Source: Vandiemenella viatica
Taxonomy: Eukaryota; Arthropoda; Insecta; Orthoptera; Morabidae
Assembly (NCBI GenBank): GCA_031002005.1
Contig: JARYHS010006964.1
Coordinates: 3,720,001 to 3,784,000, forward strand
Direction of reading: 5' to 3'
Length of the DNA stretch: 64,000 nt
Positions within the stretch are counted from its first letter, which is position 1; each line of letters begins with the position of its first letter. The position numbers and the translations under genes were made by a program. The notes under the pieces were generated by a model that worked only from the letters and a program-made list of their open reading frames with translations, was not told where the DNA came from and did no database searches. Shown here piece by piece: positions 10,835 through 23,209 of this stretch.

Positions 10835-12230
10835 GTATCATCAAAACATTCCTGCTCATGATCTGCAGCAGCCTTATGCTTCCAGAATGTGTGTAGTGCC
10901 TTTTATGAATTCTGAAATCCTAATATCTCATAAAAGTATCCCTGAGATAGATCAGCCTTATGCTTGTGAAATTTGTGGTAAATGTTTTACTGCTAATAGT
11001 AACCTCATACGACATAAAAGAATTCATACAGGTGAGCGGCCTTATGTTTGTGAAGTTTGTGGTAAATGTTTTACTGCTATTAGGAGCCTTGTACAACATA
11101 AAATAATTCATACAGGTGAACAGCCTTACACTTGTGAAATTTGTAGAAAAACGTTTAGACAGTCTAGTCAATTACTAATACATAAAAGAATTCATATAGG
11201 TGAGCGGACATATGCTTGTGAAGTTTGTCTTAAATGTTTTACTGCTAATAGTATCCTTGTACAACATAAAAGAATTCATACATGTGAGCGGCCTTACACC
11301 TGTGAAATTTGTGGAAAAACATTTAAACAGGCTGTTCAATTAGTAGTACATAAAAGAATTCATACAGGTGAGCGGCCATATGCTTGTGAATTTTGTGGTA
11401 AATGTTTTACTGTTAATAGTAGCCTTGTACAACATAAGAGAATTCATTCAGGTGACCAGCCTTACACTTGTGAAATTTGTAGAAAAACGTTTAGACAGTC
11501 TAGTCACTTAGTAATACATAAAAGAATTCATACAGGTGAGCGGCCTTATACTTGTGAAATTTGTGGAAAAACATTTAAACAGGCTGTTCAATTAGTAGTA
11601 CATAAAAGAATTCACACAGGTGAGCGGCCATATGCTTGTGAATTTTGTGGTAAATGTTTTACTGTTAATAGTAGCCTTGTACAACATAAAAGAATTCATT
11701 CATGTGAACAGCCTTACACTTGTGAAATTTGTGGAAAAACATTTACACGGGCTGATCATTTAGTAATACATAAAAGAATTCATACAGGTGAGCGGCCTTA
11801 TGCTTGTGAAATTTGTGGAAAAGGTTTTTGTGCTAATACTAGCCTTGCACAACATAAAAGAATTCATACAGGTGAGAGGCCTTACACTTGTGAAATTTGC
11901 AGAAAAACATTTACATGGGCTAATCAATTAATAGTACATAAAAGAATTCATACAGTAGAGGGACCATATGCTTGTGAAGTATGTGGTAAATGTTTTACTG
12001 TTAATAGTAGCCTAGTACAACATAAAAGAATTCATTCAGGTGAGCGGCCATATGCTTGTGAAGTTTGTGGTAAATGTTTTACTGCTAATGCTAACCTTGC
12101 GAAACAGAAAAGAATTCATACAGGTGAATGTCCTTACACTTGTGAACTTTGTGGAAATCGTTTACGGATTCTTTTAAGTTCAAAATACATAAAACAGCTC
12201 GTAAATGTGAGCATCCCTAGGTTTGTGTGA
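10835..12230 (+). CDS. Zinc-finger gene copy 1, array exon (13 intact C2H2 fingers)
   Basis: Seen: an acceptor (TTGTTTCTAG) precedes 10835. The frame is open from the exon start, and an ATG at 10887 could start a 447-residue product. After a leader of about 30 residues come 13 canonical C2H2 fingers with TGERP or TGEQP linkers, a 14th whose first zinc His is Gln (LAKQKRIH), and a frameshifted 15th. Two finger classes alternate: type I with a third cysteine (CE-VCGKCF) and type II (CEICGKTF or CEICRKTF). Known: such arrays bind DNA, read about 3 bp per finger, and usually act in transcriptional control in the nucleus. The intended upstream exon (4475-4961) is frameshifted, so only an internal start would make this product. 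Compared with copy 3 a base is missing just after the 14th finger, and about 250 bp of 3' flank is deleted. The target is unknown. Confidence 0.75.
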
Positions 12231-12554
12231 CCGATTAGCTGTAAAATTCATATAGTGTTATACTGGAGTGGAATTTTATCCTTTTATGATTGTGGAGATT
12301 AGTTTGAGTGGTAAGGTAAGTTAAAATATGTAATTTAGCTACACTGTAAGGCATAATATTAATTATATGGCTAGAAAACATATATTTGTAGACATATGAG
12401 AAGATCGTATCAGTCTTTAAAAAAAATACATAAGATTCCATATACTTGAAAACATTGTTATAACAGACACGCACCTGAAAACCTCAAACAGTATAAAATA
12501 ATCTATATATTAGTGGCCTTAAAGTTGTGAGTATTTGGAAATTTCTTTATGGTG
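12231..12554. other. 3' flank of zinc-finger copy 1
   Basis: AT-rich flank shared with 26030-26340 and, inverted, with 49320-49620. No canonical polyadenylation signal could be placed with confidence and no other feature is seen. Confidence 0.5.
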
Positions 12555-13735
12555 TTCCGTTGCCCTGTAAATTGTGGTAAAATACATTTCCCTTCTTCTT
12601 AGCGTCTTTGCAGGATGTGCTTTTTGGATTCTTTCATTTGTGTTGATCTTGTGCATCTTCAGGTGAGAAATTGGCTAGACGCATGTCCTGCCATAAGGTA
12701 TCCAGTCGTTGTTTCTTGGTTGTCCTTAATGGTCTTTGCCCCTCCAGTCTTATGTCGAGTGCTTTTCTTGCAACGAGGACTCGTTGCTATATAGTATGTA
12801 GCTGAATCATTGCAGAGGATCCTGACTTGTTTTCTCAGTGGTTTGAGTCACATTAATTGCATTGACTCTGTTTTATACATCTGGGTGTGTCTGACTATCC
12901 AGACAGAGTTCTGTTCCCAGATATATGAAATCGGATGACTTGTAATATTTAATGCCATCAATATTAACAGACCCATCCCAAGGAACCCCACATTCCATTT
13001 ACTCGGTCTTCCAGATATTAAGGTGCAAGCTGTAATTATCGAGGGAAGTTTTTCATCGTTGGATTTGTTGTTCAAATTCTTGTCGAGACTCACAGGTGAC
13101 CATGATATCATCAGCGTGGAGGATATATCCCTGGGTGTGGAGTGAGCAGTTCTCCAGCAATGGTGTTAAGACAGTGGATAAACAGGAGTGGGGACGAAGC
13201 TAATCCCAGATGATCACCAACACTGATGGGAAAACGAGTCAGAACTTCCTACAGCACATCAAACATAACTGGTGACCATATGATGTAGTAGCTGGATCCA
13301 TTTAATTTTTACCTCTGGTTCCCAATGCCGTCTTAGTGAGTAACAGCTTATATTTCTAGGAACCCTACTGAAAGCCTTTTCAAGCTCCATAAATGCTTTG
13401 TGCATCAAAAGAGTTGTGGCATGAATAGCGTCAGTCATCCCTGTGCCTGTCATGAAACCACACTAATTTGTGGCAGTCTTAACAATGCTTGGAAACTTGC
13501 ATCCACAATGCACTCAAAGATCTTCATTGTGTTGTAAAGTATACAAATTGGTCTATAGTCGGTGCAGTCTATCGCATCACCCTTTCCTTTCCAAAGGGGT
13601 ATTTTAACATTAGTGAGCTAACTATGTGATAAAATCCATCTCTGTGAACAGAAATTCCATTTTAAGTTTTGTTAATAATTTCCACCCTATCTTGTAATGT
13701 TTGGTGCCAAGGTGATGATAAAATTGGATTCAGTG
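12555..13735 (-). mobile_element. RTE-like non-LTR retrotransposon, 5'-truncated, downstream of copy 1
   Basis: Seen on the minus strand in broken frames: a PLWKGKGD-like motif near 13590, MTGTGMTDAIHATTLLMHKAF then ELEKAFSRVPRN (13259-13453), and the catalytic box as LHADDIMVTCES (HADD at 13107-13118 in place of YADD). Then come IYLGTELCLDSQTH-like residues and a C-terminal SPEDAQDQHKW segment near 12640. The order and motifs are those of RTE-clade reverse transcriptases. Stops and shifts throughout show that it is dead. The same insertion lies beside copy 3 (48122-49315) and, cut short, beside copy 2 (26340-26566). Confidence 0.75.
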
Positions 13736-14030
13736 TGTAACAGCCCTAATACCTGAATTTTGAATAGGCATTGGACTGTATGAAGTATTTGTAATGTGCT
13801 AAAGTTTGCTTGAAAGTGATTTGGTATGTTTGTTTTGTAATTTCTTGTAAATAAGTGTATATGGACTTTGTTTAAGAACCGAATGATGCAAGAGAATTTC
13901 TTAAAAGTTTGTAATTCCATGTATTAATGTAAGTTACGATGTCTACAGGACAATTTTCTACCGTTTGAAAGTAAATAATTTTGTATTTAAGTATCTCTAA
14001 TTACCATTTCTGATAATTTTGTAATGTTAT
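13736..14030. other. Unassigned sequence before the gap
   Basis: Similarity to block C ends near 13735. The 295 bases up to the gap show no coding or repeat signal that I recognise. Confidence 0.5.
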
Positions 14031-15030
14031 NNNNNNNNNNNNNNNNNNNNNNNNNNNNNNNNNNNNNNNNNNNNNNNNNNNNNNNNNNNNNNNNNNNNNN
14101 NNNNNNNNNNNNNNNNNNNNNNNNNNNNNNNNNNNNNNNNNNNNNNNNNNNNNNNNNNNNNNNNNNNNNNNNNNNNNNNNNNNNNNNNNNNNNNNNNNNN
14201 NNNNNNNNNNNNNNNNNNNNNNNNNNNNNNNNNNNNNNNNNNNNNNNNNNNNNNNNNNNNNNNNNNNNNNNNNNNNNNNNNNNNNNNNNNNNNNNNNNNN
14301 NNNNNNNNNNNNNNNNNNNNNNNNNNNNNNNNNNNNNNNNNNNNNNNNNNNNNNNNNNNNNNNNNNNNNNNNNNNNNNNNNNNNNNNNNNNNNNNNNNNN
14401 NNNNNNNNNNNNNNNNNNNNNNNNNNNNNNNNNNNNNNNNNNNNNNNNNNNNNNNNNNNNNNNNNNNNNNNNNNNNNNNNNNNNNNNNNNNNNNNNNNNN
14501 NNNNNNNNNNNNNNNNNNNNNNNNNNNNNNNNNNNNNNNNNNNNNNNNNNNNNNNNNNNNNNNNNNNNNNNNNNNNNNNNNNNNNNNNNNNNNNNNNNNN
14601 NNNNNNNNNNNNNNNNNNNNNNNNNNNNNNNNNNNNNNNNNNNNNNNNNNNNNNNNNNNNNNNNNNNNNNNNNNNNNNNNNNNNNNNNNNNNNNNNNNNN
14701 NNNNNNNNNNNNNNNNNNNNNNNNNNNNNNNNNNNNNNNNNNNNNNNNNNNNNNNNNNNNNNNNNNNNNNNNNNNNNNNNNNNNNNNNNNNNNNNNNNNN
14801 NNNNNNNNNNNNNNNNNNNNNNNNNNNNNNNNNNNNNNNNNNNNNNNNNNNNNNNNNNNNNNNNNNNNNNNNNNNNNNNNNNNNNNNNNNNNNNNNNNNN
14901 NNNNNNNNNNNNNNNNNNNNNNNNNNNNNNNNNNNNNNNNNNNNNNNNNNNNNNNNNNNNNNNNNNNNNNNNNNNNNNNNNNNNNNNNNNNNNNNNNNNN
15001 NNNNNNNNNNNNNNNNNNNNNNNNNNNNNN
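14031..15030. other. Assembly gap (1000 N)
   Basis: Exactly 1000 N, the same size as the two other gaps, so it is a placeholder and the true length is unknown. Open frames reported across it are artefacts. Confidence 0.99.
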
Positions 15031-15419
15031 AGAAGACAATGTGCAAGCTTTTTTAGATGAAATGGATAAGGGACTTTAAATTTACAGTGTGGCTCTAGAT
15101 CTGTCAAAATGATCTTCCAGAAGAAGGTATAGAATGGTGGTTGAAAAGGTTAAGGATCATTTGGGTGAATCAGCAGTGATTTTTGTTATTGGAGGAATTC
15201 TTAATAGGAAGGAAATACAATGAAGCAAATTCCAGCAATATGTTCATATTTTTACAGATAAATTAAAACTTTGTGTCCCAAACTTAGCCATTGATAGAAC
15301 TGTTATGAATGGAAATTATTGTAGTTTGCATTTGCAGTCTGTTGACTGAAAGTTCATCACTTTGTGATGACATGTCTGTTTCCCCCTTGGTGTACCAAGA
15401 GATGCACTTATAATTGATG
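15031..15419. other. Unassigned sequence after the gap
   Basis: No recognisable gene. Short open pieces on the plus strand (for example one containing VQAFLDEMDKGL) have no family I can name. They may belong to a transposable element cut by the gap. Confidence 0.4.
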
Positions 15420-15880
15420 CTTTTCATTCACCTATAAGCTATCTCAAATTTTTAGATCCTATCATCCACCATAGCTTTTTCTAGTCCATTCTCTTGTATG
15501 ATCTCACCAAAATATCTGAATTTCTTTACCCTTGCAATCCTTCCAATCTCTGTCCCAGGGAAGATTGGTCAGTATTTGTCATGAGTTTTTTATTCTCTTT
15601 TTTAGATCCTAAGCTTGTGGTGACAGTGATTCTTTCTGGAAGTTTTATCTGTGTGGCTGCTTCCTCTATATTTAATGTCAATGTTGAAAAGTCATTTTCA
15701 AAAACTAAGCAGTCGACTTTATTCCTCCCGATTTTTAATTTATGTGAAATATTCCTATTCAAATTTTTATTATATTTCATTACTTTTACAATATATTCAG
15801 AGATTGTACTTTCCTGCAATTATTGATTGTCTGTTTCTCCTCCATCATCATCATCACAGTTCCTACCGTGTGTGTGATTG
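15420..15880 (-). mobile_element. Non-LTR retrotransposon RT fragment (palm/thumb)
   Basis: Seen on the minus strand: a decayed catalytic segment, FENDFSTLTLNIEEAATQI, placed where LINEs read ADD followed by an E-A-QI helix. About 60 residues later comes KKFRYFGEIIQENGLEKAM then VDDRI, matching the F-YLGE-I---G motif after the RT palm. A stop follows DDRI. The two motifs are in different frames. It has no counterpart next to the other zinc-finger copies. Confidence 0.6.
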
Positions 15881-16089
15881 ATAGACCTTGTTATGTATTT
15901 CAGTGATTCTGTTGTTATATTTCTCACCTGTAGACATGATGAAGTATTATACTATAATATGGTAAAATGTGTTTATGTTTATTTTTTCATGGTATCCCTC
16001 ATTCCTTCCTTCTTCTGCATTGAGTGATAGATTTACTTTGCCTATCCTTCCTTTTATTTGTGTGTTTGTTAGCGTGTCCACATGTGCGA

Positions 16090-16128
<39 letters not shown>
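16090..16128. repeat. (GT)n(GA)n compound microsatellite
   Basis: About eight GT units run into about nine GA units. Flanking sequence 15881-16928 shows no gene or element that I recognise. Confidence 0.9.
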
Positions 16129-16936
16129 ATTTGGAACTTTATGTTAAATATTTATTCTTCCACATCTGACACTTATTATTTTAACATACTACATCTTCTG
16201 TCAGTTCTCTACTACTTTGATTCTTTTTCTTCACTTTTTTGGTAGTTTAAATTATAACAAATGCATTTTTATCGAGATTTCTCAAATTAGGCACCAAAAA
16301 ATTCAATCTATTCCTCAAGGGGTAACATTATCTTCACTAAACTTGCTCATTTATTTCTTAAAGCACATATTAAATCTAAAACACTATGACTACTACTGCT
16401 ACTTGTTCTGTATGCTAAACATTACCAAGCATAGTCAGCATTAATGGACGCCACTAGTTTTTAATAATGCATCCTATAATGTATTATCCCTGGGATTACT
16501 TATAAATATAATGTTTACAGTATGGATGATACAACTTGGACGCTCATCTAGTTCAGCCACTGTGTGACTCAGCACAGTGGCAGCTCTTGATTTTATGTCT
16601 GTTCAAATCGATTCTCCCCATCTCTACTGGAACCTTCTTCATAGTATCTGAACTAATTTATTCAACACTCTTTGCTGCATGCATTTTTATTGTTATTTAG
16701 CACACTTCTCATTCATCCCTAATCATTATAGTCATCAGGAATATTGTATATTTGTAATAAATAATTATTGTTTATCATTAATTAAACTTCAGATGAGTAC
16801 TGATGTTGCACATCATATGAAATTATTGCTTCCAACAAATTTGTAAATAATAATTTTGGTCTTTTCACTGGAAACTTTTTTCATATGGTGAACATTATTA
16901 AGAAGGTCTTGTATCTGAAAATGACTAATAATTAGA

Positions 16937-17783
16937 CAGAGGCGGCCTTAGGGGGTGGCGAACAGGGCAATCGCCCAGGGCCTCGCTCTTGGAGGGGCCT
17001 CGCGCCGGCTACCCGAGTTAATTAAAGTTTATGTTTAAAAAATATTTTATCTTTAGATTAGTGATAACAATAAAATAAAGTCAGTTAATTGTTAGTGTAT
17101 ATTATTAACTACCTAATCAAAATTTCTCATTTAGATTTATTCAATGTCACATTTTTATAACAGCAGGGGAAACATCTGATATTGATGGACAAGAATTGCA
17201 TAAAGAACTGAATACGTTTATCCGTGTATAAGAAGAAAACGACGGCGTTATCTCGGTGATGAAGTAATAATAGAAAAAAACATAACTGAATTACTGAAGT
17301 GTACCCCACTATCAAAGTAGCCTTGAGAATTATTGTCACCAGACGTAATTCAGTTGCATCAGCAGAAAGAAGTAAAAATTATTAAAACATATTTGAGGAA
17401 TTCAATGCCACATGATCGGTTTTCGGCCCTTTCTATTATTGAATTGAAAATGACATAGCTCATTCGTTAGATTCTTGTGCTGTAATTAAATATTTTAGGT
17501 CTCAAGAAAAGCCACAAACATCATTTTTAGATCCCTGCGTATATCTTTAAAGACCATAATGTACTTCAGTTTGTCCTTTAAAAATTTGTCATCTTTATGT
17601 TTGCTAACTTTTAATACGTCTTCTAATATGATATTTTAAAACTCGAAATATATTTTTTATGACGTTTGCATTTTTCGTCGATCATCAGAAATACCTACTT
17701 GCGGTTAACATATTTTGTACAAAGGACAAGGGCCTCACAAAGATCTGCCGTCAAGGGCCTCGCAATAGCCAAGGCCGCCATTG
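16937..17783 (+). mobile_element. hAT transposon remnant with 8-bp target duplication
   Basis: Seen: the perfect 8-bp direct repeat TAATTAGA flanks the element (16929-16936 and 17784-17791). The ends are CAGAGGCGGCCTTAG (left) and CAATGGCGGCCTTGG (right, reverse complement), with GGGCCTCGC subterminal copies near both ends. The interior keeps the C-terminal dimerisation region of a hAT transposase in broken plus-strand frames near 17330-17480: SVASAERS, then TYLRNSMPHDRFSALSIIEL, then IAHSLDS. The rest of the transposase has been deleted. Order and motifs match hAT transposases related to ZMYM-type proteins. Confidence 0.8.
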
Positions 17784-17791
17784 TAATTAGA

Positions 17792-18411
17792 TACACATCA
17801 AAATTTCTAATGGTGTTAGGTCTGGAAGTGCTCACATCTTTCCTCCACCATCTGACTCTCCTTCTACACAACTAAGGCTATCAGCTGATATATCGTGAAT
17901 TGTGTGTGTGTTTTTTTTATTCTGTTTGTCTGGTCTTCCTGCCTTCATCTGTAGTAATTTTCCCTGTTCTATTTTCAGTGCTTAACAGTAGTTTCATTGT
18001 CACCATTATGTAATTGTATTATCACTAGTACAATAGTAAAATCTAAAGAGTGTATTGTTATTTGTTTGTTCCCTCCACCTATAACTACTTTTAATATTAA
18101 GAACCATTTTAGTACAGAAATATTAGAATAGAGACTTCCTTATCTTTGTTTGCTGAGACTTTCATCAAATTAAAGTTATTAATTCATGTGTTTTTGTTAA
18201 GTGTTTTAGAAATCAACTGCTTTCTGACATAGTTCTGTAGTAAGATACAATACTTAACCAATGTATTTTAGTATAAAGTGCAGCAGTTTAACATATATCT
18301 AGTATATTTGATTGTAATTGGTTTTTAATGTATCATATGCCTGTATGTAACTTAACCCATTAATTTAAGCACATACCCATAGGAAATGAACTGATATTAT
18401 TCTCTTTGTAG
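17792..18411. other. Sequence upstream of zinc-finger copy 2
   Basis: No gene recognised. A short part (18200-18290) weakly resembles 2790-2880 upstream of copy 1, suggesting the copies once shared a longer 5' flank. The missing 5' exons of the zinc-finger gene were not found here. Confidence 0.4.
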
Positions 18412-18898
18412 GGCAACAGTTGAATTTCAACAAAGCCTTGCTCGGTGCCGTGACCAAGAGGATACTGGTGAGGTAGAAAACATATCAGTTATTGGGACAC
18501 TAGAGTTCATGTGTGCTGAATGTCTGCATATTTACAATACAAAGGATTTGCTAATAAGACATGTGTTCTGCCATGACTCAGTTGTAAAATCTCCACGGTA
18601 TATTTGTAAACAGTGTGGTTTCATTTTCTCAGATCTCTCAACATTGTGTGCCCATACACCTTATAATAACAGTAAAATTACTTTAAAGCAAGAAACAGAA
18701 ATGCAAGTTCTGTGTGCTATTTGTGCACAGGTGTTTTTTTCTTGGAGTTCTCTGACAAGACATGTATTTGAACATATCAGCAGCTGTTTCCTGCCCATCG
18801 TATATCTGTATGCATTGCCGACAAATATTTAAAAATTCGACTGGGCTTCATCTGCATCAGGACTCCACACATCCTCCTTCCTCATTTTTGCAAACAAG
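18412..18898 (+). pseudogene. Zinc-finger gene copy 2, upstream exon (frameshifted at its end)
   Basis: Seen: an acceptor (CTCTTTGTAG) precedes 18412 and a donor (AAG|GT) follows 18898. The entry frame is open from the first base through fingers CAECLHIYNTKDLLIRH, the degenerate CKQCGFIFSDLSTLCAH, and CAICAQVFFSWSSLTRH. One extra base relative to copy 1 near 18776-18783 (CATATCAGCAGC versus CATGTCACAGC) then shifts the frame, and it stops at 18830-18832, losing the last finger and the in-phase junction to the array exon. Copy 1 is sound at this point but broken earlier, so the two exons carry complementary lesions. Either decay or an assembly indel. Confidence 0.7.
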
Positions 18899-19289
18899 GT
18901 AAGATTGAGCCATCCTATTTTAGTTTCTAGATAATGCTTATACTTTACAGTTATAGGTTTTACTTTACTTCTTTGCTTCATATCAATGTATATTAGAACA
19001 AAACTATGTTTCAGTATTGAAGCAATGGCTGGAGGCTATGGTACATATAAATACACTCAACCTGCAAAACCTCCCACGTAATATACCAGTTAACATGCAA
19101 CCACTGCCTGGTTTCATATATAGGTTTCACCACAAATCCACTTTCCATAAGAATAAATGGCCACTGACAGACGGTGTTCACATCGGAACCAAAAGCACCC
19201 AGTTGCTGCCCATGCCATCACCCATGACTCGAATAATTTCAACTCCTGTTTCAAGGTGCATGCTGTTAGAGTTGTCCCAAACATCAGCA

Positions 19290-21490
19290 GAATCTTCTTT
19301 CTCCATATTTGAGACCTAACTTCTTCAAAATTTCTATCCTGTCTGTTTTTTTTCTAAATCAACAATTACCATAAAAGTGTCATTATTTTTCTTGATTTGC
19401 ACTTCAAGTATTAATCTTAAGGCCAGAATCACTTCTCTTGTACCACAGTTTTTTCCTATACTCCTATCTTCACCTACTATCTCTTCTACTACCACTTTTT
19501 TATATCTTATTCTGATAAGTAATTTTAAAGCCTGGAATGTCATATTTATAGTGCAGCAGTTAACACATTTAGCAGCTTGTGCTACCTTCAGAAGTGTAAA
19601 GATAGTACTTTTATTAAAATCAATTTGAATCTCTTCTGTTTCATAATTTTTTGATATAAGTTTCTGTAATCTTTATCTTCCTTCTTCTCCTAGGAGTTTC
19701 AGAAGATCTGCAGGAATCTCATCAATCCCAACTGCCTTATTAGTTTTCAAATCATCAAATTGTGTCATGTAAAATGGGATTTCCTATATCATCAAAATTG
19801 ATGTCACCTTTTTTTCCAGTGCACTGTTATCAAATCAACACCATCATATTGTTTCTCTCTATATATCTTCCTTTGGTTTATTCCACTTTCTGTGCTTAAA
19901 ATGTTTCCCATCTGCAGATTTAATGTGTATACCTCTTTTCTTTATTTCTCCAAACTTCTGTTTATCTTCCTATATGCCGCATCTATTTTACCTATGACCA
20001 TTTCCTTTTCTGCTTTTTCACTTTTTTTCTTGCAGACTTTTTTCTTTTGCATTTTTGTATTTACTGTTTATTTGAATTCTGAATTGTCTGTATTGCTTTC
20101 TCCCTGCTTCATCCTGGGCATTTTTGTTCCTTGTTCTCTGATCCATCAACTCCAAAGTTTCTTCTGTGGTCCAAGGTTTCCAGGTAGCTTGTTCCCTAAA
20201 GCCTAATGTTTCTTTACCACTTTTGATTATTTCTCTCCTCAACCCAGTCCATTCATCGTCAGTTGAACTCCATTGGAGTTATTTGTTAGCCCCACATCTA
20301 CCATCTTTGCAAATTTTTCCCTCCTATTAGATTGATTCAGACTGTTTACTTCCAGTCTGTTCCATTAGTATTGCTTCTTTATTCTCTTGAACGTGAGCCT
20401 ATGAGATTGTGGTTAGTCAATGTCTGCTCCTGGATATGATTTACAGTCTAGAACTTGATTCCTGAGTCGGTTTAACCATTATATAATCTACGCGATATTT
20501 ACCTGTATCGCCGGGGCGTTTCCACATATTGAACTTTCATGCATGGTTCTTAAATAGTGTGTTCTCCATGATAAGTTTATATTTTTTACAAAATTCTATA
20601 AACCGGCTTCCTCACTCATATCTTTCTCCTATACCAAAATTCCCTTCTACATTAACCACTTTTCCTTCTCTAGCTGCCACATTCCAGTCACCAATGATTA
20701 TTAGATTTTCCTCCCATTTCATATTTTGGATTAATTCTTCAATTTAAGTGTATGTTTTCCCTGTTTCTTCATCTTCCTGTGACATTGCCATATACACTTG
20801 TACTAACGTGCTTGGAGCAGGCATAGTTTCTACCATCATCATAATAATTCTGTCACTAATCTCACCCATTTTCCTATTCTCTTATTCATTACAAATTCTA
20901 CACCAGCTCCACCTGCAGCTTTTGTATTGATAATTATGTGTTCCCAGACCAGAAATCCTGTGCGTCCTTCCAGTTATTTTCACTAGTCCCAATGATATCT
21001 AACTACAGTCATTCCATCTCCCTTTTTACGTTATCTAACCTGCCTGCCCTATTCAGAGTTCTATCATTCCACACTCCGACTCATAGAATGTTTCTATCTG
21101 TTCTAATGACTCCCCCCTTAGCAGACTCCACCTGGATATCAGATTGGGGGACTATTTTACCTCTGGAATATTTTACACAGGAATTTAAGAGGATTAAAAA
21201 TCTTTGGGATACCATTAGGGCTTCCCTTAGCGGCTTCCTGTTGCCTTCTGCATTCCCACGCTATTGATTATTTCTCATTTATCTGCCTTTATGGGCTGTT
21301 CCAAAGTCCAAGAGCAAGAGGGTGGCCTGAGCCACTTCCCACTCTTCATCCCTTCATGAGGGCAAGCAGTGGGTGACTCTTTATACCAGGAGTATTTCAG
21401 TCACCAGAGCCTCATCCCTGCAAACAGGGTGCTCCACGTGAAGGAGAGATTGACGTTTGGTAGGAAGAGGCTGATTACCTTTACATCCCT
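19290..21490 (-). mobile_element. Non-LTR retrotransposon fossil in the copy 2 intron
   Basis: The same insertion as at 5360-7560, with matching ends and very high similarity by eye. The minus strand shows the linker ORF (20018-20242, WTTEETLELMDQR), the RT entry motif near 19690-19750 and the decayed VDLEKK segment near 19350. It is shared by descent, not an independent insertion. Confidence 0.75.
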
Positions 21491-23209
21491 ATTACAATTT
21501 TACAGTTTACAATATTACTGATCCTGTTGGCATTTAGTATTCATTTTGGTTTGTTTATGATTCATTCAGATAGTACTGTTTATATCAATTTCTACATAAA
21601 GTCGATATTTACGGAGTTGATTTTACGTAATTCTTAATATCCAGTATGATAGAGGCTTCTTTCATATACTTATGAAATTATATTTCATTTTAAGCTATTG
21701 TTTAACAGGATCAGGATAAAAAGATCTGCTAGGACTAGGGATCATTTGAAATGATGTTCTCAAATACTGTGGAATTTTTATTTGAGCAGATTACTAAACT
21801 ATTTTCTTTAAATTCTGTTAGTATGATAAAACTAAAAATAATGTAGATAAAGTACACAGTTTTAATTCAAAATATGTGGATCCTTAAATTGAAATAAAGT
21901 CAGCTGTACTTAACATAAATTAATACATGCTACCTACAGAAATAAAAACTTTGTGACATTCCCCTTGATAACAACTGATCTTTAATATTAATGTGGCTGA
22001 GTGTAATAGTATGATATATTTGTATAAACTGTGATTAGTACATTCAGTGGTTAATAACCCCAAGTGTCAGTTATACCAGGTGTCTATAGTATCTAGCAAG
22101 AGACTGACATCACTTTTTCTGAATTCTCATTTTTACTGTGGTGGTTATTTAGTGGCTAGAAATGATTGATTCGAAAGGTCTGATAACAGTTAAAACCAGA
22201 AAATTATATTAGATCAATATTCATAATTGGTAATTATAGAAATAATATGCCACTATCATCATTGCAGTCCATATTGAGAAAACATCATAGATGTTAATAT
22301 GAGGGGAGACATTTCAGTTTCCACTACGAAGTATAGCTGAAGTTGATCATATAGTCTAGGCTGCTAAGCTGTTTTCGATAATTTGGCCATCTGGCAGGCT
22401 AGAAAGGTACAAGGCAGTTGCCATGTCTGGCACGTATGTATATGATGGCGTTGGAAAACTGGATCCCTGAAATATCATGCAGTATCAGCAGGTTCACTGG
22501 GCATGGTACCCTAGAGCATTGTATTAATGCTCTGCACTATAAAAGACTTATTGAAAAGAGTTATATTACAATATAACACTGACAGTAAACTTTTTAATTA
22601 ATTTTATTTAATTACTCCACAACATGTATCAGTAAAGAAATAGAACTTGGTATAAATTATGTGCAAACACTTTAAATATAATCTCATGTACTAAAATAAT
22701 TTCATTGGCCCTAATATTTATGTGTATTACAGGCTATTTACAATGTAAGAGTTGTAACAACACAATGTATAGTGTCATTTGAATATATTATATTCTATAG
22801 AAAATTCACTATGCCTCATGTTTTGTTAATTAAGTAATCTATAATATATGTATATAAGTATTTTCATCTATAGCTGTTATAACTGAGTAATTATTCAGGC
22901 TATTTTTGGTTTTGCTGCCTAATCATTTACAGATACATTAAGACAATTTATGCAATTATAATGCACTATTAAAATAACCTTGCCTACTGAAATGCTGTTA
23001 AAATAAATGAATTTGATCTCTGTGTGCTTGATCAACATATTCAGTAAAGTGATTGAAATTTTTTCTGCACATAGGTGCAAATTGAAAATTATTGAATAAC
23101 TTAACTATTGTGCTGCATAATGGATGTAATATAAACTACAATTAATGATATTAAACCTAACATAGTGATCCTAGTTTGTATATAGAGCTTATGTCATTTG
23201 AACATCAAA
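21491..23209. other. Intron interior of copy 2, nothing recognised
   Basis: Counterpart of 7561-9273. It differs by small indels, for example an extra stretch of about 35 bp near 21995-22030. No open frame or structured element identified. Confidence 0.6.

Noticed and set aside
10920..11171. Antisense and shifted-frame ORFs over the zinc-finger arrays (also 24967-25306, 49827-50076, 50577-50916)
   Set aside because: They are shadows of the repeated finger codons; the C2H2 reading frame explains the sequence.
10887..12180. Regular 84-bp direct repeats, superficially like a CRISPR or satellite array
   Set aside because: The period is exactly one zinc finger (28 codons) and encodes C2H2 motifs throughout.
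14024..15107. Long open frames of 339-429 codons across the N runs (also at 34002-35111 and 54861-56150)
   Set aside because: They consist almost wholly of unknown bases; they are gap artefacts, not genes.
15494..15826. 110-codon plus-strand ORF
   Set aside because: It is the antisense of a LINE RT fragment whose minus-strand motifs are recognisable.
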